NCBI GenBank assembly: GCA_002702065.1
Contig: NZXX01000001.1
Span: 310,001 to 374,000 of the forward strand
Length of the DNA: 64,000 bases
Direction: 5' to 3'
Origin: Anaerolineaceae bacterium
GTDB lineage: Bacteria; Chloroflexota; Anaerolineae; Aggregatilineales; Phototrophicaceae
Numbering within the stretch: position 1 is the first letter of the stretch; each line of letters begins with the position of its first letter. Shown here in pieces: positions 53,015 through 62,435 of this stretch. The notes beneath the pieces were generated by a model. It was not told the origin of the DNA. It worked only from the letters and a program-made list of their open reading frames with translations, and did no database searches. The position numbers and the translations under genes were made by a program.

Positions 53015-54202
53015 ATGCGCGAAGCTGTGATTGTCGCCGTTGCGCGAACGGCAGTCGGCAGGGCCAAAAAAGGGGCGACCCGCACCGTCCGATCCGATGA
53101 TATGGCGGCGGCGGGTGTGCAAAATCTGATGCAGCAGACCGAGGACAAGCTCGACCCGGCGGAACTGGACGACGTGATTATCGGCTGTGCCATGCCAGAG
53201 GGAGCGCAGGGGCTGAACTTCGCCCGTGTGATCGCGCTGCGGGCCGGGCTGCCGCTGGATGTGCCGGGGCAGACGGTCAACCGCTTTTGTTCCAGCGGCT
53301 TGCAGGCGATTGCGATGGCGGCGGAACGGATCATCGCCAATGGCGCGGATACGATCATCGCCGGTGGCGCGGAAACCATGTCGCTGGTGCCCATGACGGG
53401 CTTCCACCTCAGCCCCAACCCCTACATGGCGCAGAACCAGCCGGAAGTGTATATGGCGATGGGCCACACGGCGGAGCATGTCGCCGATGAGTGGGGCATC
53501 AGCCGTGAAGATATGGACGAATTTGCCTACCAGAGCCATCAAAAGGCAGCCCGTGCCGTCGATGCCGGGTACTTCAAAGACGAGATTGTACCGTTCGACA
53601 TCGAGGAAACCTATCTGGCACAGGATGGTTTGCCCCGGCACCGGACCATTGTGTTTGATCAAGACGAACACCTGCGCCGCGAAACAACGCCGGAAGCGCT
53701 GGCACAGCTCAAGCCCGTGTTCCGCGAGGGAGGGCGGGTGACGGCGGGCAATTCCAGCCCACTCAGCGACGGCGCGGCGGGCGTGATCGTCATGGAAGCG
53801 GAGAAGGCGGCGCTGCTGGGGCTGCAACCGCTGGCACGTTTTGTTGGCTTCAACGTCGCTGGGGTGCGCCCGGAAGTGATGGGTGTTGGCCCGGTGGAGG
53901 CGGTGCCGCGCTTGCTCAAGCGTACCGGCATCAGCCAGAGCGATATTGACCTGATCGAACTGAACGAGGCGTTTGCGTCGCAGGCGCTGGCTGTCATGCG
54001 CGAACTGGAATTTAACCCCGACATTGTCAATGTCAACGGCGGGGCGATTGCGCTGGGGCATCCGCTGGGCTGCACCGGGGCCAAGCTGACCGTGCAGATT
54101 ATCCACGAGATGCAGCGCCGCAACAGCCGCTACGGGCTGGTTACCATGTGCATCGGCGGTGGCATGGGTGCGGCAGGCTTGTTCGAGAACTTAACTTTGT
54201 AG
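53015..54202 (+). CDS. fadA: Acetyl-CoA acyltransferase (thiolase)
   Basis: 395 residues. Cleaves 3-ketoacyl-CoA in the last step of beta-oxidation. The nucleophile Cys92 is in NRFCSSG, His349 in LGHPLGCTGA, and Cys379 in MCIGGGMG. All three are intact. GGAGACTG precedes ATG 53015. Last gene of the TetR-led run. No acyl-CoA dehydrogenase gene is seen nearby; EtfD at 16 kb would receive its electrons. Confidence 0.93.
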   Translation: MREAVIVAVARTAVGRAKKGATRTVRSDDMAAAGVQNLMQQTEDKLDPAELDDVIIGCAMPEGAQGLNFARVIALRAGLPLDVPGQTVNRFCSSGLQAIAMAAERIIANGADTIIAGGAETMSLVPMTGFHLSPNPYMAQNQPEVYMAMGHTAEHVADEWGISREDMDEFAYQSHQKAARAVDAGYFKDEIVPFDIEETYLAQDGLPRHRTIVFDQDEHLRRETTPEALAQLKPVFREGGRVTAGNSSPLSDGAAGVIVMEAEKAALLGLQPLARFVGFNVAGVRPEVMGVGPVEAVPRLLKRTGISQSDIDLIELNEAFASQALAVMRELEFNPDIVNVNGGAIALGHPLGCTGAKLTVQIIHEMQRRNSRYGLVTMCIGGGMGAAGLFENLTL

Positions 54203-54448
54203 CGCTGTTCCTGATTACAGGTTTTTGCATCTATAGTGAGTCTCTGGGCGAAGTTAATCACGTTTATGTTCTGAGATAATCCGAGTCAACTTCAGCCGTT
54301 TGATTCCGCTGATTTTGACTTTGGACGCACTAAATTCAATCCCTTCGATGATGGAACTCACAACTTGATCGGCTTTGTGGACACAGGCGTATCAACAGGA
54401 CTAACCTTTGGCTGTTCTTACAAGGCCTCAGGAAATGGAGTTCTTATC
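54203..54448. other. 246-base intergenic region of lower GC
   Basis: Lower in GC than its surroundings. The frame used by the gene at 54449 is open back to about 54277 without an ATG, but no known protein segment was recognised. No promoter is clear. Confidence 0.4.
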
Positions 54449-55495
54449 GTGATACGTGTTATTTTGCTTTGCATGGTGCTGGTCGCCGTGTCGGTAATGC
54501 CGGTGGCGGCTCAGGATACCGTCGACCTGGCCGGGATCAAGTCCTACTTGCTGGATCATGTCGCTCAGCTAGAGGAAAATACGGCCCGGCTGGAACAGGC
54601 GTCGCTCGACTATTTTAATCTGGCGGAAGCCGCAGGGTTTGACTATGCGGCCCTGTGGGGCGACCAGAAGTTGGCGGTCACGACCAGCCTGCTCGAAGCG
54701 CGCGACGCCTGGCTGGTGGCAAGCCCGCTGTATGAACAGGTCGAAGGCGTGGTGGCGGGTGTGCCCAGCCTGTCCGAATTCGATGTCATTCTGGACGCCG
54801 GTGCATCCGGTGCCGATGACCCGGAAGGTGGCGTGCCATTTGACCTGACGCTGCGCAATGGTGACGTGCTGGAACGTCCGGGCAATCTGTTTGGCGTCCT
54901 CGAAAGCACGCTGTGGGGCACCAATGCCGACTACAGCAGCGCGGTCGAAGCTGATCTGAACTTCAACAGCACCATTGATTTTGGTGAACAGCTGCCGGAT
55001 GCCCAGGTGCTGCTGGCGGCGGCTGAAACGATGCATCAGTACGCCATTGATCTCACAGCCGCATCGGAAGCGTGGGAACCGACCGTCGAGGACGCATTCA
55101 CGGCGCTGGTGGTGATGGTGCCCACCATGAGCGAGTACTTCGGCTCGTGGCGCGATTCGCGGTTTGTGCTGGGGGATGAGTCCACACAGGCAGATTTTGT
55201 GGTTATCTCGCGCCTGGCCGATATTCAGGATATTCTTGGCGGGCTGATCGTAGTTTACGATAATGTCACCCCGATGGTCGAGGGTGTGGACGCAGCGCAG
55301 GCTGGTCAGATCGAGCAAGACCTGACAGATCTGCAATCGTATGTCGCGGACCTGTACAGCCAGGAACAGGGTGGCAGGCTGTTCACGCCAGAAGAAGCCG
55401 ACGTGTTTGGCAGTGAAGCGCAGGACCGGGCCCAGGCGATTACCGGCCAGATTGCCCAGGTGGCCGCGCTGCTGAACATCGACCTGCCGGAGTAA
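54449..55495 (+). CDS. Imelysin/EfeO-like periplasmic protein of an iron uptake locus
   Basis: 348 residues with a signal peptide (cleavage near VMPVAAQ). The helical body includes FGVLESTLWG near 137, aligning with the FHxIExxLW segment of EfeO/imelysin (M75) proteins; the His of the HxxE metal motif is Gly here, the Glu is kept. Start GTG 54449, GGAG eight bases upstream. It is 69 bases before the FTR1 permease, so an iron-capturing partner is the likely role. Confidence 0.65.
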   Translation: MIRVILLCMVLVAVSVMPVAAQDTVDLAGIKSYLLDHVAQLEENTARLEQASLDYFNLAEAAGFDYAALWGDQKLAVTTSLLEARDAWLVASPLYEQVEGVVAGVPSLSEFDVILDAGASGADDPEGGVPFDLTLRNGDVLERPGNLFGVLESTLWGTNADYSSAVEADLNFNSTIDFGEQLPDAQVLLAAAETMHQYAIDLTAASEAWEPTVEDAFTALVVMVPTMSEYFGSWRDSRFVLGDESTQADFVVISRLADIQDILGGLIVVYDNVTPMVEGVDAAQAGQIEQDLTDLQSYVADLYSQEQGGRLFTPEEADVFGSEAQDRAQAITGQIAQVAALLNIDLPE

Positions 55496-55522
55496 GTCGA
55501 TACGCTGTGTGATTGGGATTTT

Positions 55523-55545
55523 GGGGAAGGCCACCAACCTTCCCC
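55523..55545 (+). terminator. Hairpin between the EfeO-like and FTR1 genes
   Basis: GGGGAAGG (55523-55530) and CCTTCCCC (55538-55545), perfect eight-base arms, seven-base loop. No strong T-run follows, so it is likelier an mRNA-processing or attenuating hairpin than a complete terminator. Confidence 0.5.
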
Positions 55546-55564
55546 TCTTGATATTGAGGTTTTT

Positions 55565-57910
55565 ATGCGCTTTGTACCCCGCTTGATCTGTTTGCTTCTG
55601 TTCGTCCCTGCGCTTGTCCAGGCGCAACCATCCACCAACCCGCCGCAAACGGCTGAAAACCTGCGGCAATCCTTGTTTAATGCCCAGGTCGCACTGATGA
55701 GTGATGACCCATCCACCGCGCTGAAGGCGGTTGATGAAGCGGCGGCGCTGTACCAGTCCGGCCTGCATGACACCATCGCCGATGTCGTGCCGGAGCAGGC
55801 TGCCGAACTGCAAGCCGCGTTTTTGGATGCGCGCGATATCGTTGCAGACGGTCATGTACCCATGCTGGCGGCGCTGCGCAGCCAGATATGGACGGGCGTC
55901 CTGCGCGCCAGCAGCGAAGTGGTTTTCGCCGCCATTGCTGAGGAGAATGTGACCCAGGCCAGCACGTGGCTGCCGCTGCGCGATTTTCGGACATCGACGC
56001 GTTTCTCACGACCAGGGGCGGATGCGACCTTAGCGCTCCGGGCGTTGCGGGATGGCGAGATGACCCCGGCTGATGCGCTGGCCGCGGTGCGGGCTGATTT
56101 ACTGGATACGTATCAGGCACAATTGATGGTTTCGCTGGCCGATGCGGATGAGGCGCAGACAAAGGGTTTTACCCTGCGTCAGGCTGAAGAGGCCGGTTTG
56201 GCCGCGGGGTATTTCGCGATTCTGGCCGCGCCCTATGGGGAGCAGCGGGGTGATGCTGTGCTCGGCGACATGCAGGCCAATTTTGACGCATTGATCGCCA
56301 CAGCGGCCTCCGGTGACGAAGCTGGTTTCAGGGAGGCACGGGCACAGATTGATGAAGGATTGTCCGGCTTTCGGGCGGCGCCATTATCGGAGAAGGAACT
56401 GGCGCGGCGGGCTGGCCAGTTGGTGCGGTTCCTGACGCTCATCCCCATCGAATACGAACGCGGTGTGCGGGATGGAATGGTCACCAACGATATTGAAATA
56501 CAGGAAGCGCGTACCTTTCATCAGGGCGCTGCTTCGGCCTTTGCCGATTTACAGGCGACGCTGGTCGAGTATGACGCGGAAGCAGCAGCGCAGGCGGGTG
56601 CACTGCTGGCCCAGGTACAGACTCAGATTCGGGACGTCGCTGACCCGGCTGCGGTACGTGGCACAGTCGATGAAATCAATCAACTGCTGACGGCGACGCT
56701 GCCGGAATCGTGGTTGAATGCCAGCGCCGATTCTGACATCGACGTTATTCTGTCGGTGCTGGATCAGATTGCTACTGCCGTGACGCAGGGTGAATATGCA
56801 CAGGCCGAGTCGTCGCGGCTGGAAGCCTATGCGCTGATGGAACTGGGCGTCGAGCAGCGGCTGCGCGGCTTTGCGCCGGATATGGCCGTCTATATCGAGA
56901 GCCTGTTCTGGCAGGGCACCAACGAAGTCACCGGGCTGTCGGTGCTGCTGGGGACACAGGCCCCGGTCGAAGCGGTGCGTGCGACGCTGACAGAACTGGA
57001 AAGTTCGCTGGACGAGGCCCGTTTGACGCTTGAAAGCGCACGCAGCGCACCGGCGGCGGTCACCGGCAATGCGGCGGTCATCGTCTTCCGTGAAGGCCTC
57101 GAAGCGGTGCTGATTCTGGCGTCGTTGATGGCGAGCCTGCGCGCGGCTGAGGAACGGCAGTATCGACGGTTGCTGGCGCTGGGTGGCGTGCTGGCACTGG
57201 TCGCCAGTGGGGTGACGTGGTGGCTGGCGAATCGCCTGCTGATGCAGCTGCTGCCGCTGGGCGAAACACTGGAAGCGATTGTGTCGCTGATCGCCATTGT
57301 GGTGCTGCTGCTGATAACGAACTGGTTCTTTCATCAGGTCTACTGGACCGGCTGGATGGCGAATTTCCACGCCCGCAAGCGGCGTCTGATCGGCGGTGTC
57401 ACCATCAGTATCGGTCAGGCCGCCGGGCTGGTGATTCTGGGCTTTACCAGTATTTACCGCGAAGGCTTCGAGACGGTGCTGTTCCTGCAATCGCTGGTGC
57501 TGGAAGCCGGTATTCCGGTGGTGTTGCAGGGTGTGCTGCTGGGGCTGTTGGGAACGGCGGTTGTTGGCGTGCTCACGTTTATGCTGCAAATGCGCCTGCC
57601 ATACAAGAAGATGCTGGTTGTGACCGGTGTCATGATCGGTGTGGTGCTGCTGACCATGGTCGGCAACACTGTCCATGTGATGCAGTCGCTTGGCTGGCTG
57701 CCGATCACACCGATTCGAGGCCTGTTTATTCCCTACGCATTGGGGCAGTGGTTTGGCCTGTTTGCGACCTGGGAAGGCATCATCCTCCAGGCGGTGTCGG
57801 TGGCGTTCGTTGTCGGCAGTTACTTTCTGGCGGAGCACCGCAGCAAGCAGAAGCGCCAGCGGGCGCGCCAAACAACCGAAAGTCCGGTGGCGGTTTCGAA
57901 GCAGGTATGA
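55565..57910 (+). CDS. FTR1-family iron permease with large N-terminal extracellular region
   Basis: 781 residues, much longer than EfeU (about 280). A signal peptide is followed by roughly 480 residues of helical extracellular sequence. The membrane part (from about 505) has seven helices and two iron-binding REGxE motifs, FREGLEAVL near 509 and YREGFETVL near 632. This imports iron, probably Fe(III) after periplasmic oxidation. GAGG precedes the ATG. The partner protein is the imelysin-like gene upstream. Confidence 0.88.
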   Translation: MRFVPRLICLLLFVPALVQAQPSTNPPQTAENLRQSLFNAQVALMSDDPSTALKAVDEAAALYQSGLHDTIADVVPEQAAELQAAFLDARDIVADGHVPMLAALRSQIWTGVLRASSEVVFAAIAEENVTQASTWLPLRDFRTSTRFSRPGADATLALRALRDGEMTPADALAAVRADLLDTYQAQLMVSLADADEAQTKGFTLRQAEEAGLAAGYFAILAAPYGEQRGDAVLGDMQANFDALIATAASGDEAGFREARAQIDEGLSGFRAAPLSEKELARRAGQLVRFLTLIPIEYERGVRDGMVTNDIEIQEARTFHQGAASAFADLQATLVEYDAEAAAQAGALLAQVQTQIRDVADPAAVRGTVDEINQLLTATLPESWLNASADSDIDVILSVLDQIATAVTQGEYAQAESSRLEAYALMELGVEQRLRGFAPDMAVYIESLFWQGTNEVTGLSVLLGTQAPVEAVRATLTELESSLDEARLTLESARSAPAAVTGNAAVIVFREGLEAVLILASLMASLRAAEERQYRRLLALGGVLALVASGVTWWLANRLLMQLLPLGETLEAIVSLIAIVVLLLITNWFFHQVYWTGWMANFHARKRRLIGGVTISIGQAAGLVILGFTSIYREGFETVLFLQSLVLEAGIPVVLQGVLLGLLGTAVVGVLTFMLQMRLPYKKMLVVTGVMIGVVLLTMVGNTVHVMQSLGWLPITPIRGLFIPYALGQWFGLFATWEGIILQAVSVAFVVGSYFLAEHRSKQKRQRARQTTESPVAVSKQV

Positions 57911-58031
57911 CACGGACACGTATTTAGCGCACGATATGCCCCCGATGCTCTATCGACAGGATACTGTTGCGGATTAGCAATTTAGCTATAATCCAAACAT
58001 AACTTGATAGCGGTGTCGGGGGTGTTAGTGC

Positions 58032-59996
58032 ATGACGAATGAGCACACGCACGCCAAGCAGGAAAACAAGCGTGAGCACCGTGCCCAAAAGCTGGACGTT
58101 CCGGATCGTAAGGAACTGGTTTTTGATCAAAACCCGGTCTTAAAGCTGCAAAGCACGATTGGCAACCAGGGCGTCCAGTCGCTGCTGAATGCAGGCCATC
58201 TCGGTCATCTCAGGCATCGCCCCACCAACACTCTGCCTGCGGTGCGCGGTGCCATCCAACCCAAACGCGAAGAAGAACAGGAAGAAGTTGTCGAGGAAGA
58301 TCTGCCCGAATTCTCCGGGGTGAAGTCTCCGGCTGGGGCATTTCCGCCAGGACCGCCCGACGGCGAAAGCCCGGTCACTTTGCGTGCAGCAGGACAAACC
58401 CACCCCCATATTCAGCGCGAATTGAATGACGAGCAGCGCGACCTGTGGAACGCCAACGATGGCGACCAGATCGTCAGCGATATTAAAGCAGCGGCGGAGG
58501 CCTGGAAGGACTGGCGCAAACAGCCCATCACCTACGAGGGGATGCCCAAAGGCGAGAACGTGAACCTCAGCGGCCTTAGCGAACTGGTACGGCTGAATGG
58601 CACTGTGTTCGGCCAGCACGCAGCGCAGGAAATCGGCGGCGAAAACATCAAATACCTGAACGAAATGGCGGCCTTTGTCCCCAGGTTCAACCTGCTTATC
58701 GGTGTGGTGCCGGGGGTGAGCGCCGTCAAAGCCAATCATAAATACGAAATGCGCGCCATCGAATCCGAAAATGTGATGATGAAATCGTGGCCGGTTGGTC
58801 AACTGGAAGTCATCTACTCGAATGCTTTTGGCTGGTCATGGACCAAGATGCTCAAAGGCTCGTTCATGTCCGTTGAAGTGGGTTTTGGTTTCGGCGCGGA
58901 AAAGGAAAAAGGCGGCGTCAAGAAAGGCCCCAAAGCCGGGCTTGGCTTTAATATTCCGGGGCAAATCTCTATCAACGGCAAGGCGATCGCCAAGCATGGC
59001 GCGTACTGGGGGCTGGATGATCTAGTGGGTGCGGTGCATGTGGTCAATGGCCCCAGCGTCAAAGGTGTGATTGCCGGATTTGGCAAGAAGGCGGCGTCTG
59101 GCGGTGGAATCCAGTTTGTTGGCAATGGCGCCCCGCTTAGCCCGTTAAACTTCGAGAACTTCGCTTCTGAATTTACGCTGGATACCGAGACACCCAAGAA
59201 ACCGGGTGACCTCAAAGGGGCAGAGATTTCGATTTCGATTGTGGAACAGGGGGCGGGCGCGGTCTGGAGCGCAGGCGGCGACAGTTTCGCCATCCCGGAA
59301 CCGGAACCACAGGCGCAAATGTCCGAAAAGACCTGGCGCTATAATATCGGCCCCTTCGAGACAGGCAGTTCTGCCCTGCCGGGCGATACCCAGACATATC
59401 TGGATATGATCAAGCAGGATCTGGATGCCAAGAAGGAAGAGATCGAGGCGCAGCGCGACATCTTCGAGCAGCTTTCGATTGACCCGGCGTTCAAAGTCGA
59501 TTTCATGATCGAAGGCTATGCCAGCAGACCCTGGCAAACCGCTGGCAACGATGCGCAGCGTAAGGAGAAAAACAAGGAATTGTCGCAGGCTCGTGCCGAT
59601 GCGGTCGCCTCGCAGGTCAACGGCATGTTTGCCGAAGTGCTGGGGGGCATCACGTCGGTCGGGCGTGGCGCGGCGGTGCGCATCGTGGAACACGACATCC
59701 GGTTCGAAGGTGGCGAGATGGTCAGGAACAAAACCACCGAAAAGATCCTCAGCGAAGAGACGAACAGCGACGCCATCGAGGCCGAAATCCGCAAACGTGA
59801 AGAGCAGTACAAGAAGGATTTTCCCTGGATGACCGATGAGGAAATCAAACAGCAGGTGCGCCGCAGCCTCGGCACCAGCTCCGAAGCGGATGATCCGTTT
59901 ATCCGACGCGTGGTTGTTACGGCCATGTGGCGCGGTTATGAGATTCAATGGGGCGGGGCGAACCAGAGCCCGGGGTCGGTGCCGCGTGGCAACTAA
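58032..59996 (+). CDS. Protein with contractile-injection-system-type N-terminal motif and OmpA-like C-terminus
   Basis: 654 residues, no signal peptide. VLKLQSTIGNQGVQSLL (36-52) is close to the LQRTIGNQAVQRLL motif found at the N-termini of DUF4157 and related proteins linked to extracellular contractile injection systems. An acidic, Pro-rich linker follows (about 85-120), then a Gly-rich beta-type middle. Residues from about 450 resemble an OmpA peptidoglycan-binding domain: FMIEGYASRP and LSQARADAVASQVN. It is monocistronic. Cargo or surface-toxin roles are inferred from the motif only; no injection-system structural genes are in the window. Confidence 0.6.
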   Translation: MTNEHTHAKQENKREHRAQKLDVPDRKELVFDQNPVLKLQSTIGNQGVQSLLNAGHLGHLRHRPTNTLPAVRGAIQPKREEEQEEVVEEDLPEFSGVKSPAGAFPPGPPDGESPVTLRAAGQTHPHIQRELNDEQRDLWNANDGDQIVSDIKAAAEAWKDWRKQPITYEGMPKGENVNLSGLSELVRLNGTVFGQHAAQEIGGENIKYLNEMAAFVPRFNLLIGVVPGVSAVKANHKYEMRAIESENVMMKSWPVGQLEVIYSNAFGWSWTKMLKGSFMSVEVGFGFGAEKEKGGVKKGPKAGLGFNIPGQISINGKAIAKHGAYWGLDDLVGAVHVVNGPSVKGVIAGFGKKAASGGGIQFVGNGAPLSPLNFENFASEFTLDTETPKKPGDLKGAEISISIVEQGAGAVWSAGGDSFAIPEPEPQAQMSEKTWRYNIGPFETGSSALPGDTQTYLDMIKQDLDAKKEEIEAQRDIFEQLSIDPAFKVDFMIEGYASRPWQTAGNDAQRKEKNKELSQARADAVASQVNGMFAEVLGGITSVGRGAAVRIVEHDIRFEGGEMVRNKTTEKILSEETNSDAIEAEIRKREEQYKKDFPWMTDEEIKQQVRRSLGTSSEADDPFIRRVVVTAMWRGYEIQWGGANQSPGSVPRGN

Positions 59997-60019
59997 GTGG
60001 CATATCTGGTAATACGGGA

Positions 60020-60048
60020 CGGGCAGTCACTATGACTGCTCGTTTTTT
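60020..60048 (+). terminator. Strong terminator after the gene at 58032
   Basis: CGGGCAGTCA (60020-60029) pairs with TGACTGCTCG (60033-60042), one G-T pair, three-base loop, then six T residues. Confidence 0.85.
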
Positions 60049-60138
60049 ATGCCATACTGGAATCATGACAGCTTGTGTCTAATCAGGTAGGATAAAAGAC
60101 AGGCATGAGCGCGATTTTGAACACGAGAGGTTGATTAC

Positions 60139-62388
60139 ATGACGGCGATTACGCAGCCGCCCGCGCCGACCACAACGGAAAAGATGCGCGGTCTGCCCTG
60201 GAGTCTGGCAGCCAACGCGGCCAATTCAGTCTTTGCCCAGTTTACATTCTTCGGGTCGGTATTTGTTCTGTTCCTCAGCGAACTATCCATCAGCAATACG
60301 CAGATTGGCTTTCTGCTTTCCCTGTTTCCGTTTATGGGTTTGGTGGCGTTGTTCATCGCCCCCACCGTCGCCCGTTTTGGTTATAAGCGAACGTACATAA
60401 CGTTCTGGGGCTTGCGAAAACTGGTGACAGCGCTTCTGCTGCTGGTGCCCTGGGTGTTGAGTCAATTTGGCCAGGAAGCGGCACTGTTGTTTATTACGGT
60501 GGTGACCGCTGGTTTCGGTCTATGCCGGGCGGTTGCCGAAACAGGCTATTATCCCTGGATTCAGGAGTTTGTCCCGGCGTCGATTCGGGGCAAGTATTCG
60601 GCCAACAACAACGTGATTTCGAGTGTGGCGAGTATGGGCGCGGTTGCAGTTGCCAGTTACGTGCTGGGGTTGTCGCTCGGCCTCAACCGCTTCACGCTGT
60701 TATTCGCTGTGGGTGTGGCTTTTGGCCTGGTGTCTGTCTGGATGTTTTCGCGGGTGCCCGGCGGCGCGGCCATTAAGGATAGCAGCGCAGGTTCTGGTTC
60801 GTATCGTGACCTGTGGTCGGCTGCCAAAGACCGCAATCTGCTGCTGTATCTGGCGGGCATCGCTTTGCTGACCTATGGCAGCGGCCCACTGTATTCCTTT
60901 ATGCCGATTTTCATGAAGAATCAGATCGGCCTGACGGAAAGTGGTGTTGTGTCCTTGCAGACGGCAGCACTTGTCGGTGGGCTGGTTTCCGCCTTTCTGC
61001 TGGGTTGGTCGGCAGATCGGTATGGCAGTATGCCGGTGATGGTGTCGGGCGTGGCGATGAAGATTCTGCTGCCATTTGGCTGGCTGCTGATGCCGCGCAA
61101 TTCGGAGGCCAGCCTGTATGTGGCGCTGATTATTGCGTTCGTGCAGGGTGTCGCCGGGATCGCCTGGGCGGTTGGTTCCGGGCGTTTATTGTTCGTGACG
61201 GTGGTGCCGTCGGAGCGCAAATCGGAATACATGGCCGTCTATTATGCGGCGGTGGGCATCATTGGCGGCTCGAGCCAGTTGATTGGCGGCAGTCTGCTGG
61301 ATATTTTTGCCGGTATTCAGGGTCAGTTCATGTTCATCACGATTGATCCCTTTACCCCCCTCATGATTGCAGGCGTGATCTTGCCGCTGCTGAGTATGTT
61401 GATTTTCCGCCGCGTTCGTGCCGACAGCCCGGTGAGTGTGGGTGAATTTGCCGGTATGTTTGTGCAGGGCAACCCGGTGTTTGCGCTGGAGCGTATGGTC
61501 CGCTACTACCACGCGCGCGACGAGCGGTCGGCGGTGGTGCTGACGGAGAAGATGGGGCAGGCCAAAAGCCCGCTGACGGTGGATGAACTCGTCGAAGCGC
61601 TGGATGACCCGCGCTTTAACGTGCGTTTGGAGGCCATCATTTCCATTGCCCGCATGAAGCCGCACCCGCGTCTGACGGAGGCGCTGGTCAACGTGCTGCA
61701 CGGCACGGAACTGGCGCTCAGCGCGATGGCTGGTTGGGCATTGGGACGCATGGGCGATGAGGCCGCTATCCCGCAGCTGCGGGAGGGGTTGGATTCTTCC
61801 TATCGTTCGATACGGGGACAATGTGCGCGGGCGTTGGGGACTTTGGGCGATCAGGAGGTGATCCCGCTGCTGCACCAGCGCCTTCAGACCGAGACGGATA
61901 AAGGGCTGCGTATGGCGTATGCTGCTGCGCTGGGTAACCTGCACGCGACCGAAGCCATCGACACGCTGTTTAACCTGCTGGGTCAGACCGAAAACGAAGG
62001 CGCACGACTGGAAGTGTCGCTGTCGCTGGCCCGCATGATTGGCGAGGAGCATCATTTTATCCGCTTACTGCGCCAGACCCGCAGCGACACGGGTACTGCT
62101 GTCGCCCGCGAACTGACCCAACTGCGCAACCGACTGTCACGCTCTGTGTCCCAGCAAACGCGTTCAACACTGTCCGGCTGTGCCGATGCCTTCGCCAAGG
62201 ACGCGCTGAACGATGGTGTGAGCACGCTTATCCAGATGATTCGGGCGCTGCCACCATCGGCATACTATGATGATCTGTCGCTTAAGCTGCTGCATAGATG
62301 TGCAGACGGTATGGAGACTTATAAAACGGAGCGCATGGAATATCTGATTCTGGCGCTGCATGTGCTGCACACGGGTGTGCGAGGATAA
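60139..62388 (+). CDS. MFS transporter fused to a HEAT-repeat domain
   Basis: 749 residues. Residues 20-430 form the 12 membrane helices of a major facilitator transporter (GFLLSLFPFMGLVALFIAP, ADRYGSMPVMV as the loop motif). The last 300 residues are cytoplasmic HEAT-like repeats: LVEALDDPRFNVRLEAIISI, ALSAMAGWALGRMGD, RSIRGQCARALGTLGD and LRMAYAAALGNLHA. The fusion may place a scaffold on the transporter. Substrate unknown. GAGAGG lies upstream of the ATG. Confidence 0.85.
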   Translation: MTAITQPPAPTTTEKMRGLPWSLAANAANSVFAQFTFFGSVFVLFLSELSISNTQIGFLLSLFPFMGLVALFIAPTVARFGYKRTYITFWGLRKLVTALLLLVPWVLSQFGQEAALLFITVVTAGFGLCRAVAETGYYPWIQEFVPASIRGKYSANNNVISSVASMGAVAVASYVLGLSLGLNRFTLLFAVGVAFGLVSVWMFSRVPGGAAIKDSSAGSGSYRDLWSAAKDRNLLLYLAGIALLTYGSGPLYSFMPIFMKNQIGLTESGVVSLQTAALVGGLVSAFLLGWSADRYGSMPVMVSGVAMKILLPFGWLLMPRNSEASLYVALIIAFVQGVAGIAWAVGSGRLLFVTVVPSERKSEYMAVYYAAVGIIGGSSQLIGGSLLDIFAGIQGQFMFITIDPFTPLMIAGVILPLLSMLIFRRVRADSPVSVGEFAGMFVQGNPVFALERMVRYYHARDERSAVVLTEKMGQAKSPLTVDELVEALDDPRFNVRLEAIISIARMKPHPRLTEALVNVLHGTELALSAMAGWALGRMGDEAAIPQLREGLDSSYRSIRGQCARALGTLGDQEVIPLLHQRLQTETDKGLRMAYAAALGNLHATEAIDTLFNLLGQTENEGARLEVSLSLARMIGEEHHFIRLLRQTRSDTGTAVARELTQLRNRLSRSVSQQTRSTLSGCADAFAKDALNDGVSTLIQMIRALPPSAYYDDLSLKLLHRCADGMETYKTERMEYLILALHVLHTGVRG

Positions 62389-62422
62389 AAAAAAGGGCAT
62401 AGCATCGCGCTATGCCCTGATA
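62388..62422. terminator. Bidirectional terminator between convergent genes
   Basis: AGGGCATAGC (62395-62404) pairs with GCTATGCCCT around a short loop. The minus strand is followed by eight T residues; the plus strand tail is weak. Serves the thioredoxin-fold gene mainly. Confidence 0.75.
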
Positions 62423-62435
62423 TGACACCATTTTA

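Noticed and set aside
54277..54448. Upstream extension of the EfeO-like frame or a gene remnant
   Set aside because: No ATG, and GTG 54449 with GGAG gives a clean signal peptide; the extension matches nothing I recognise.
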